Source: Synechococcus sp. CBW1108
Lineage (GTDB): Bacteria; Cyanobacteriota; Cyanobacteriia; PCC-6307; Cyanobiaceae
Direction: 5' to 3'
Length of the DNA stretch: 64,000 nt
NCBI RefSeq assembly: GCF_015840335.1
Contig: NZ_CP060395.1
Location: 744,001-808,000, forward strand
Below are positions 7,764-17,184 of the stretch, piece by piece. A program made the position numbers and the translations under genes. How positions within the stretch are numbered: position 1 is the first letter of the stretch; each line of letters begins with the position of its first letter. The notes beneath the pieces are model-generated. The model saw only the letters and a program-made list of their open reading frames with translations, did not search any database and was not told the DNA's origin.

Positions 7764-8483
7764 TCAGGATTCAGATTCCAGCCCAGGCTGGGACTTAGTG
7801 GGGTAGTGAGCTTTCAGGCTGCTACTGGAGGCCATTCGCTTGCGTAGACGGCGGCTCCAGCCGAAGGCAGCGGCAATACCAAGCAGGGGCAGAGGGCCTG
7901 GAACATCCGCAGGCCCAGGAGCCGCGGTAGGCCCATTGAAGCTGCTGATCGTTGTGATTCCGGCGCCGCCCATAGAATCAGTGCTGTACTGCCTAAAGCC
8001 AAACACATCTCCTGTACCCACAGCAAAACTTGTTGAACCAGCCTGAATTAATGCCCCTAAGTCATCAGTGAGCTGCGTAAAAGCTCCATTCAATAGATAG
8101 GCAAAAGGATCATAAGTTGGATCAATGTCGGAAGTAGAATAAGACCAGTTGAAACTTACGGTTCCCGCGCTGGGTGCTGTGATAGTGAAATCCGTGTCTT
8201 GAGTAGCGCTTGCAACCCCTCCATCGGCGCTCGTTAAGGTAACGCTGTTTGGAGCGCTACTTGTGTCAATGGAGCCGTTGCCCTGAATTTGGGTCCAGTT
8301 GGCTGGGGCGTAGTAACCAGCAAACTGGGTTAAGGCTTGGGCTGGGGTGGCCGCAAGGCCAAGGGCTGCGCCAGCAAGGGCGATCGGAGCAAGCAGCCTG
8401 GCCAAGCGCGCTGGCTTGCCGCAGGGCTGGCTCAGGTTGGAGGCTTCTGGAAAAGCCTGGAAGGCGGAGTGGTGCTTCGGCAA
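7764..8483 (-). CDS. secreted protein with PEP-CTERM-like C-terminal sorting signal
   Basis: The 239-residue protein has a signal peptide: basic RLARLL, a hydrophobic APIALAGAALGLA core, and an AQA cleavage site near residue 50. A long N-terminal leader precedes it, so the true start may be an internal codon. The mature part is rich in Thr, Ser and Gly with few charges, like a beta-sandwich surface domain. Near the end it has VPGPLPLLG, a short hydrophobic AAAFGW segment and the basic SRRLRKR cluster. This three-part arrangement is that of PEP-CTERM-type sorting signals; the VPGPLP variant is familiar from Synechococcus-like proteins. About 22 further residues follow, which is unusual because the basic cluster normally ends the protein. 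The function is unknown. Confidence 0.75.
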   Translation of the reverse strand: MPKHHSAFQAFPEASNLSQPCGKPARLARLLAPIALAGAALGLAATPAQALTQFAGYYAPANWTQIQGNGSIDTSSAPNSVTLTSADGGVASATQDTDFTITAPSAGTVSFNWSYSTSDIDPTYDPFAYLLNGAFTQLTDDLGALIQAGSTSFAVGTGDVFGFRQYSTDSMGGAGITTISSFNGPTAAPGPADVPGPLPLLGIAAAFGWSRRLRKRMASSSSLKAHYPTKSQPGLESES

Positions 8484-8850
8484 TTGCGACCAGCAGCCTA
8501 AAGGGCTTCAAGCATTGACTTCCCGATCTAGAATTGTCAAGCCCCCAGCCCAGATTCTGTCTTGAACAGACAGCGGCCTGTCTTCGTATGCCACCCGTCG
8601 TGCAAAGGGGGTGATGCTGCCAGAACAGAGCTGGCCCCTCATCAGATGGAAGAGCAGCTGCAGCGGCTGAATCGTTCCGAATGGGCCAGCCGATCTCCCG
8701 ACAGCTACCCGGCAGGACGCCTGGGGCACATACCAGCAGACTGCAAAAGGGCAAACCCATACCGTGCAGTCTTGTAGGACTTTGGACTGCTTGGTTCCCA
8801 GGGCCTCGGAACCGCCGCGCTGAGATCCTGGGCCCTATGCAGCCTTGGGG
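8484..8850. other. 367-base gene-free stretch with two adjacent hairpins
   Basis: This region lies upstream of the secreted-protein gene and downstream of the oxygenase gene, both on the minus strand. I see no convincing coding sequence; short open frames on the plus strand have no family features. Two neighbouring inverted repeats are visible: GCAGTC (8766-8771) with GACTGC (8785-8790), and GGTTCC (8793-8798) with GGAACC (8808-8813). Neither is followed by a T-run on the minus strand, so they are not textbook terminators, though they could stabilise or end the oxygenase transcript. Confidence 0.5.
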
Positions 8851-9639
8851 TTACCAAGTCACCGCCAACCAATCAGCCGGATGGGGCGCCAGGTATTCAG
8901 CAGAGCTGGCCAGTGATCTCTCCGCCGTTATTGCAGCTTGCAGCGCTGGCGGGGCGGTGAGCACCAGATCCATGCTGATCGAGAAGCGTCTGTCCTCGGG
9001 GTCCTCGTTCTCCAGAACCGCGTGATCGACGCTGGCTGGAAACAACACCAACAAGCCCGCCCGCGGCGCCAGATCAAACCAGGGCGCATTCCACTGGGCC
9101 ATGGCTGGGGTGCCTGGCCGAATCGGCCCCCCATGGCCCACCGCCAGGCCTGGCACGAGCTCGTTTAGCTGCTGCGGGGGGTAGAGCCGCAGACAGCCAC
9201 CGCGCCCACTGCCATCGCCATTGAGGTAGTACACCGCGCTGAGATGGGCATTGGGGTGGTGGTGGCGGCCCACTACCTGGCCCAGCTCACTCACCACAGG
9301 CCAGCAGCGCTGTATGTGCAGGCAGATCCGATCGAGCCCGAAGCCAAGGGCCTCCAGATAGCCCGCGGCATGGCCTGCGATTGCGGTGACCAGAGGCGCA
9401 AAGAGCGGCTGGTTATGCAGCTGCCACACCCCGTTGAGATCGCCGGTCCAGGCACAGCCAGGATCAGGATTGCTGGCGGCGCCGCCCCGCAGGGCCAGCA
9501 GGGCCTGCAGCTGGGCAGCCAGCTCGAGCGGGTCTGGGCGCAGCTGAACCTGACCGAGGGCCACCGGGAACAGGGGCTGGATCACCAGCGATCCAGGGGC
9601 AGGCAAAGGCGGGGGCATGGCGATTGGAGAAGGATTCAT
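8851..9639 (-). CDS. putative 2-oxoglutarate/Fe(II)-dependent oxygenase (TIGR02466-like)
   Basis: The 262-residue protein has the layout of the TIGR02466 group of 2OG-Fe(II) oxygenases. HHHPNAHLSAVYYLNGD carries the first iron ligand region, and SVDHAVLENEDPEDRRFSIS carries the distal His and the 2-oxoglutarate-binding Arg followed by the S-I-S strand. GLLVLFPASVDH matches the conserved 'l.lFPs.l.H.v' strand. Family members are predicted hydroxylases with mostly unknown substrates, some in phage-like contexts. The ATG at 9639 overlaps the stop of the PIN-domain remnant by four bases, so its translation may depend on that broken gene. The second iron ligand, Asp or Glu in HxD/E, is replaced by Asn in the visible HPN; I cannot tell whether this impairs activity. 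Confidence 0.75.
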   Translation of the reverse strand: MNPSPIAMPPPLPAPGSLVIQPLFPVALGQVQLRPDPLELAAQLQALLALRGGAASNPDPGCAWTGDLNGVWQLHNQPLFAPLVTAIAGHAAGYLEALGFGLDRICLHIQRCWPVVSELGQVVGRHHHPNAHLSAVYYLNGDGSGRGGCLRLYPPQQLNELVPGLAVGHGGPIRPGTPAMAQWNAPWFDLAPRAGLLVLFPASVDHAVLENEDPEDRRFSISMDLVLTAPPALQAAITAERSLASSAEYLAPHPADWLAVTW

Positions 9640-9827
9640 CCTGATGGCGCATGGGCGGCGCTTAGAAGGTCCATCGCCGCCAGAGTGATGCCAAGTCGCT
9701 GCAGCTCAGCCGCCAGGATGGCCGAAAGGCTGCAGCGCTCTTGCGCAAACCATTGATCAAGCTGGGAAGAGCGACGCTCCAACAGCATGCGCATCGCATT
9801 TGTGTCGAGCATGAAGCGTTGCTTCAT
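9636..9827 (-). pseudogene. VapC-like PIN-domain toxin remnant with internal deletion
   Basis: From the ATG at 9827 the 63-codon frame reads MKQRFMLDTNAMRMLLERR, the classic PIN-domain first strand with its catalytic Asp (LDTN). LSAILAAELQ follows, which is the second conserved acidic region (SAITxAEL). It then jumps to GITLAAMDLLSAAHAPSG, which matches the late VapC block (usually 'pIG..DlliAAHAla'). About 60 residues between these blocks and the final strand are missing, so the third and fourth acidic residues are lost or out of place. VapC proteins are ribonuclease toxins of about 130 residues; this one cannot fold normally. No antitoxin gene is visible upstream. Its TGA overlaps the oxygenase ATG. 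Confidence 0.68.
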
Positions 9828-10025
9828 GGGCACAGTATGTGCAGCAACGACGATGGGACCCAGCGTAAGTCGACTTAACTGCTCAACCAGCACCACAACC
9901 ACCTGGTCGATGGTGTGGATACTGGATTCACTGCGCTCGAGCAGCTGGGAATTTGGTGGCCCGGGATCGCTTCCAAGATGCCTATCGCCCTAAGCGACGC
10001 CGCCTACCCAGCTACTAGCTGAAGC

Positions 10026-10979
10026 TCAACCCATGGAGGCAGAACCACCCACCACTTCCAGGATCTCCTGGGTGATGGCTGCCTGACGGGCCTTGTTATA
10101 GTCGAGGGTGAGACTCTTGGCGAGCGCCTTGGCGTTGTCGCTGGCGTTGTTCATGGCCGTCATCCGGTTGGCCAGCTCCGAGGCCGCAGCCTCCTGGAGG
10201 GAGCGCAGCAGCTGGTTCTCCAAATAGAGGGGCAGCAGGGCATTGAGCAGCTGGTCCGGACTTTGGTCAAAGACAATGTCCGAAGGCAGACGGGGCTGCT
10301 CGTTGGCAGTGGTGCCAAGCTCCACCCCAAGCTGGCCCTCCCGGGTAGTGAGACGGAAAATCTCATCCTCGGGGATGGCAATGCCTTGGGGATCTAGAGG
10401 CAGGAGGGTCTGAATAACGGGCTTGGAGCTCACCAGGTTGACAAACTTGGTGAAAATGATCTCGACACGATCAGTGGAGCCGGAGAGGAACTCAGCCAGC
10501 ACCTCATTGGCGATGCCCATGGCCTCGCTGGCCTTCGGCACCTGCTCCAGGCCGGTGAAGGTGGCCCGGATCGTGTAGAGGCTGGCCCGATTCTGGAAAT
10601 AGGTGATCGCCTTGCGGCCAATCAGCACCAGATCCACCTTGTAGCCCTGGCTGGAGAGTTCGGCGTAGCGCTGTTCGGTGCGCTTGATGATGTTGGCGTT
10701 GTAGCCACCGCACAAACCTCGATCGCCGGTTACCGACAGCAGGGTGATGGTGGTTACATCCCGTTGCTCCAGGAGGGGAGCTTCGGCGTCTTCAAAGCGC
10801 ATGCGCGACTGGAGGTTTTCCAGCACGCGGGCCAGGCGGTCGGCAAAGGGCCGGCTGCGCAGCACCTGCTCCTGGGCGCGGCGCACCTTGGCAGCCGCCA
10901 CCAGACGCATGGCCTCGGTGATCTTGCGGGTGTTCTTGACCGAACCGATCCGGTCACGGATGTCTTTGAGGTTTGCCAT
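10026..10979 (-). CDS. atpG: F1 ATP synthase gamma subunit
   Basis: The gamma subunit is the central rotor shaft of F1 at the thylakoid membrane. The N-terminal coiled coil ([20 protein letters not shown], then [16 protein letters not shown]) and the matching C-terminal helix ([35 protein letters not shown]) are both intact. At 317 residues it is longer than bacterial gamma (about 286) because of the photosynthetic-type insertion around residues 195-235 ([13 protein letters not shown] to LPSDIVF). The insertion lacks the Cys pair that makes the chloroplast enzyme thiol-regulated, as expected for cyanobacteria. It is the last gene of the atp operon, 16 bases after atpA; beta and epsilon are not in the window. 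Cyanobacterial literature also calls it atpC. Confidence 0.97.
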   Translation of the reverse strand: MANLKDIRDRIGSVKNTRKITEAMRLVAAAKVRRAQEQVLRSRPFADRLARVLENLQSRMRFEDAEAPLLEQRDVTTITLLSVTGDRGLCGGYNANIIKRTEQRYAELSSQGYKVDLVLIGRKAITYFQNRASLYTIRATFTGLEQVPKASEAMGIANEVLAEFLSGSTDRVEIIFTKFVNLVSSKPVIQTLLPLDPQGIAIPEDEIFRLTTREGQLGVELGTTANEQPRLPSDIVFDQSPDQLLNALLPLYLENQLLRSLQEAAASELANRMTAMNNASDNAKALAKSLTLDYNKARQAAITQEILEVVGGSASMG

Positions 10980-10995
10980 TGGGTGATGCCCCTGC

Positions 10996-12576
<1,581 letters not shown>

Positions 12577-13125
12577 CTAGCCCACCTGGGCAAGCGCCAG
12601 ACCAAGGCGACGCACCTGACCAGAAAGGCTGGCATCGATCACCTGGGAGCCCATGCTGACGATGAAGCCCCCGATCAGGCTGGGATCGACAACGAGGTCG
12701 AACTCCACGGCCTTTGAACCGGCGATCGCCTGCACTTTTTTATTGAGCTCGGCCTGCTGCTCAGCGGTGAGGGCCGCCGCCGAGGTGACCTTGGCCAGGG
12801 TGATGTGGCGCAGCTCGCGGTAGAGCTCCAGGAAGCGAATCATGACCGCATCCAGCATGGGTAAGCGTTGGCGGTCGGCCAGCAGCTTGAGCAGGTTCTG
12901 AACGCTGGGGGTGACCTGGTCGTTAAAAATTTTGCCCAGGGCAGCCTTCTTGGCGTCGGGCTCCAGCAGGGGCGAGGCCAGGGCCGCCTGGAGTTCGGGA
13001 CTGGAATTGAGCACCGCCAGTACTTCCTTGGCCTGCTCGGCCACGGTGTCCGTTTCCTTGCGGGCCTCTGCCACCTGAATCAATGCCTCGGCGTAGGGGG
13101 TGGCAATGGAATTGAGGAGAGGCAT
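12577..13125 (-). CDS. atpH: F1 ATP synthase delta subunit
   Basis: The 182-residue delta subunit sits on top of F1 and links it to the b/b' stalk. The N-terminal helical domain starts IATPYAEALIQVAEARK, like OSCP/delta proteins (Y-A-x-A-L). The C-terminal ends with DPSLIGGFIVSMGSQVIDASLSG, the family signature (D..iigG..i..g..viD.Sv). The start codon shares one base with the atpF stop. The following gene is atpA after 63 bases. It is named atpD in some cyanobacterial annotations. Confidence 0.96.
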   Translation of the reverse strand: MPLLNSIATPYAEALIQVAEARKETDTVAEQAKEVLAVLNSSPELQAALASPLLEPDAKKAALGKIFNDQVTPSVQNLLKLLADRQRLPMLDAVMIRFLELYRELRHITLAKVTSAAALTAEQQAELNKKVQAIAGSKAVEFDLVVDPSLIGGFIVSMGSQVIDASLSGQVRRLGLALAQVG

Positions 13126-13649
13126 CAGGCTTTCCCTAGGGTCTTGATGGACTGGTCGATCAGCCGCACCTGGGCATCACCATCGAGTTTGCCCGGCAGG
13201 GAGGCCAGGGCCCTAGCGATGGCGCGGTTGGCCGCTTCGCGACGCAACTGGTCTGTAACTCGGGCAGCCTCGGCACCTAGGTCGGCCATGGCGCCCTGCT
13301 TGAGTCGTGCCATCTCCTGGATAGTGCGGTTTTCGCTTTCCAGCCGCAGGGCCTGGGCGCGGGCCTGGCCATCGGCGCGGATCTGCTCTGCCTTCTGCTG
13401 GGCTGCGGCTAGCCCCTGCTGGGCCTCGGCCAGGGCAGTGGTGGAAGACGCGAGGCGCTGCTCAGCATCCTGGAGATCGCTGAGGATTGCATTGCGACGG
13501 CGCTCGAGAATGCCGCCGAGGAAACCTGGCAGAAACTTCCAGAGCCCGAAGATGACAATGGCCAGGTTGATGATATTGGTCTCAAATAAATTGAGATTGA
13601 GACCAAAGCCGCCGTGGCTGGCGAGCAGGGTGGGAATCAGGGGGGTCAT
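13125..13649 (-). CDS. atpF: FO ATP synthase subunit b
   Basis: The 174-residue b subunit is half of the peripheral stalk. It starts with a membrane anchor ([21 protein letters not shown], residues about 25-45) followed by a long, charged coiled coil rich in Ala, Glu, Gln and Arg ([17 protein letters not shown] onward). The start overlaps the end of the b' gene by four bases and the stop overlaps the delta start by one. This close b'-b-delta coupling is usual in cyanobacteria, where b and b' form a heterodimer. Confidence 0.95.
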   Translation of the reverse strand: MTPLIPTLLASHGGFGLNLNLFETNIINLAIVIFGLWKFLPGFLGGILERRRNAILSDLQDAEQRLASSTTALAEAQQGLAAAQQKAEQIRADGQARAQALRLESENRTIQEMARLKQGAMADLGAEAARVTDQLRREAANRAIARALASLPGKLDGDAQVRLIDQSIKTLGKA

Positions 13650-14116
13650 GGGGTGGCCAGCAAGCGGGACACGATCAGGTCACCGAGCTTGTCGGCATCC
13701 ATGTTGAGCTGGGTCATCGCCTGATCACGTTGGGCATCGATCTCGCGGCGGGCCTGCTCCCGGGATGAGTTGGCCTCGGCAGTGGCCAGGGCAAGGGCTT
13801 CGCGATAGAGGCGATCCATCTCCTGCTCAGCCTCAAGAATCAGCTTCTGGGACTGCTGTCGAGCGTCCTTGAGCTGCTCCCTGAGATCGGCTTCCAGGCG
13901 CTCAACCTGGGCCAGCTTCTGCTTGGCCTCGGCACGGCTGGTGGAGATGAAGCTTTCGCGATCCTCCACCGCCCGGCCAACGGGACGGAAGAACAGCGAA
14001 TTCAGAATGAAGGTGAGGAGAACCACCTGCACCGCCATCAGCGGCAGGGTGGCATCGAGGTCAAAGAGACCTCCCTCAGGGACACCTGCTTCGGCGAGCA
14101 GAAGCCAGCTGGTCAT
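13646..14116 (-). CDS. atpF': FO ATP synthase subunit b'
   Basis: The 156-residue second b-type subunit is specific to photosynthetic organisms and pairs with b. A single N-terminal membrane helix ([24 protein letters not shown], residues about 24-47) leads into a coiled coil ([20 protein letters not shown] and following). The N-terminus includes [15 protein letters not shown], common in b' proteins. It overlaps the b gene by four bases and follows the c-subunit gene by 96 bases. It is called atpG in older cyanobacterial usage, which should not be confused with gamma. Confidence 0.95.
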   Translation of the reverse strand: MTSWLLLAEAGVPEGGLFDLDATLPLMAVQVVLLTFILNSLFFRPVGRAVEDRESFISTSRAEAKQKLAQVERLEADLREQLKDARQQSQKLILEAEQEMDRLYREALALATAEANSSREQARREIDAQRDQAMTQLNMDADKLGDLIVSRLLATP

Positions 14117-14212
14117 TGGGGCGAGGGCGCTGGAACGATCGGGCGAGTGGGGACTGGCGTGAGGCGGGAAACAAGGGGCTCAAGCCCCCGCCTTCCACGC
14201 CTCACGGAACAA

Positions 14213-15314
<1,102 letters not shown>

Positions 15315-15371
15315 TGGAGCCAGCGAGGGGGGAGTTCGGTATCGCCGAAGCGACGGAACGGTGGGAAAGTT

Positions 15372-15797
15372 TTAGCTGTCGAAGACAGCCTGGAGAATCA
15401 GGGCCGGCTTGTAGAGCAAAAAGCCCAGCAGGGCCGGCAGGATTGAAAGCTGGGGCAACCTGGAGGCCACCAGCACCAGGACCACGGGCACCAGCAGCTG
15501 GGTTCTGCTCAAGCGGCGGGAGTTTTCTCCAAGCCGGGTAACGCTGCGGCTGAGCAGCCACAGGTAGAGCAAGCCAGCCACGGATCCCACCAACAGGCTG
15601 AAGGCCGTGGCTAGGGATCCGGCGATGGCGGTGACCACCACGACAACTGCAGAAAGCAGCATGGTGGCGACCAACAGCCGGCGCTGGAGCCGAAAATAGC
15701 TGTCCATTCCATTGCTGGAATCTCCATCACTGGAATCGGCCGGGGCACGATCCCCAACGACGGGGACATCCACCTGGCTAGGGAGGGAAATCGACAA
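15372..15797 (-). CDS. atp1: ATP synthase protein I (Atp1)
   Basis: The 141-residue protein has four predicted transmembrane helices (about residues 42-62, 66-86, 101-115 and 118-136) after a polar N-terminus of about 35 residues. The position at the head of the atp operon, length and hydrophobic profile are those of Atp1/AtpI, a small protein that helps assemble the c-ring. Sequence conservation in this family is low, so the call rests on position and topology as much as residues. The first gene of the operon starts 45 bases from the convergent-side methyltransferase end. Confidence 0.88.
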   Translation of the reverse strand: MSISLPSQVDVPVVGDRAPADSSDGDSSNGMDSYFRLQRRLLVATMLLSAVVVVVTAIAGSLATAFSLLVGSVAGLLYLWLLSRSVTRLGENSRRLSRTQLLVPVVLVLVASRLPQLSILPALLGFLLYKPALILQAVFDS

Positions 15798-15842
15798 GCG
15801 CTTAACCCCCCTGTAAGGCGCGCGGAATCTATCACGTGCAGG

Positions 15843-17042
15843 TCACAACACCGGCAGCAACAGCCGCTGCTCCAACAGCTGGCGGGCCACCGCCGCCCGG
15901 GTGGCGGCTGGCCAACCCAGGGGCAACTGGCCGATCGAGAGGTTGGGAGCCTGCTCGAGCGCCCGCATTAGCTCAAAGCTCTCCTGGCTCAGGCTGAGCG
16001 GCTGCAGATCCGGGCCCATCAAGCTGGTGGAGGGCCAGCCCCACAGGCAGCGGTTCACCTCCCCCCGGGCAGCTAGCAGGGCGGCATCGGCGCTCCAATC
16101 GGCAACGGAGACCGGGCCCTTGCTAAGGAAAAACTCAAAGTGACTGATGTCGGGGTCGAGCTCCTCCACCAGGCTCCACTGCTGGCGGGGGCTGAGGTCC
16201 TGGGCCCGCTCCAGCAGTTCGCCCTGGAGTAAGCGGGCCGGTGACCACACCTCGGGATTGGAAAAACCGGCGAACTCCAGGCCAGCCGTAGCCACAAAAG
16301 CCAGCAGACGCTCGATGTTGTAGCTGGTCTCCTGGGGGTGGAGATACATGTCGGCGAAGTTGGCATCGGCTGCCGTGTCGAGGGCCCAGCGCTGCTCGTG
16401 GTGACGGCGCAGCCTGTTGGTTTCAGGCAACTGGGCCAGCAGCTGCCTGCCCAGGTGCAGGCCCGCCTCGTCCGTGCCCGCACCCAGCAGGGCCAGGGCC
16501 CGTTGGGTGCGATGGATTTCCCAGCGGCCGCCGTCGGCGTAGAGGAAAAGATGCACCAATCCCCCGGGTCGCAACAACCCCGCCAGGGCCCCCAGCCCCT
16601 GCTCTGGTTCGCGCAGGTGGTGCAGCACCCCCACCGAATTGATGTAGTCAAAGGGGCCCTCACCGGCCAGGTCGAGCAGGCTGCGCTGCTCGATGCGCAG
16701 CTCCTCCACCTGGGCGGCCGCGCCAGAGCGGCGAGTGCGCTGCCGGGCCACCTCCAGGGCCCCGGCGCTGATATCCACCGCCAGCACCGCAGAGCCTGGG
16801 TTGAGGTGACAGAGGTAATCGGTGCTGACACCGGTGCCGCAGCCGGCATCCAGAATTCGCCAGCGGCGGGGGCCGCTGCCGGCCCGGGGGGGCAGGCAGC
16901 CGGTGGCTGCTGCCCAGGCACTGTCAACGCACCAGCGCCAGTTGTAACCAGGAGGTGGCCCGTCCTGAAGGGGGTCGCCCGGGTAGGGGAAGCGGTCGTA
17001 GAAGGCGCTCACCACCGGCGTGGCGGCATCACTGGCGGGCAC
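15843..17042 (-). CDS. class I SAM-dependent methyltransferase, substrate unknown
   Basis: The 399-residue protein contains a Rossmann methyltransferase fold. Motif I is ILDAGCGTGVSTDYL (about residues 63-77), followed by VLAVDISAGALEVARQR (acidic end of beta-2) and FDYINSVGVLHHLREPEQGL (post-II), then LRPGGLVHLFLYA. The N-terminal VVSAFYDRFPYPGDPLQDG is typical of a family of cyanobacterial methyltransferases. The C-terminal half (about 210-399) is helical, with WGWPSTSLMGPDLQPLSLS near the end, and has no motif I can assign. GTG at 17042 is the only in-frame start near the expected N-terminus. It is divergent from apcE by 142 bases. The substrate is not predictable from sequence. Confidence 0.8.
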   Translation of the reverse strand: MPASDAATPVVSAFYDRFPYPGDPLQDGPPPGYNWRWCVDSAWAAATGCLPPRAGSGPRRWRILDAGCGTGVSTDYLCHLNPGSAVLAVDISAGALEVARQRTRRSGAAAQVEELRIEQRSLLDLAGEGPFDYINSVGVLHHLREPEQGLGALAGLLRPGGLVHLFLYADGGRWEIHRTQRALALLGAGTDEAGLHLGRQLLAQLPETNRLRRHHEQRWALDTAADANFADMYLHPQETSYNIERLLAFVATAGLEFAGFSNPEVWSPARLLQGELLERAQDLSPRQQWSLVEELDPDISHFEFFLSKGPVSVADWSADAALLAARGEVNRCLWGWPSTSLMGPDLQPLSLSQESFELMRALEQAPNLSIGQLPLGWPAATRAAVARQLLEQRLLLPVL

Positions 17043-17184
17043 GGCGGCATCGGCGGCTACATGCCGAGCTTTTCACGGCCGCCCACCCCCAGGCTCAGGA
17101 GCTCCGGCTGCAAACATTTGTTCAAGGCCGGGCTGGGCCCAATGGGCCAGCCGTAACGTGACCAAACCCGGTTCGCTCCTGTCA

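Noticed and set aside
8562-9025. Short plus-strand frames in and near the 8484-8850 gap
   Set aside because: They have no ribosome site, no family features and partly lie antisense to the oxygenase gene.
9828-10025. An antitoxin gene for the PIN-domain remnant
   Set aside because: The minus-strand frame upstream of the toxin is open, but I see no DNA-binding motif or antitoxin-like sequence, only a perfect CAGCTA/TAGCTG palindrome at 10009-10021.
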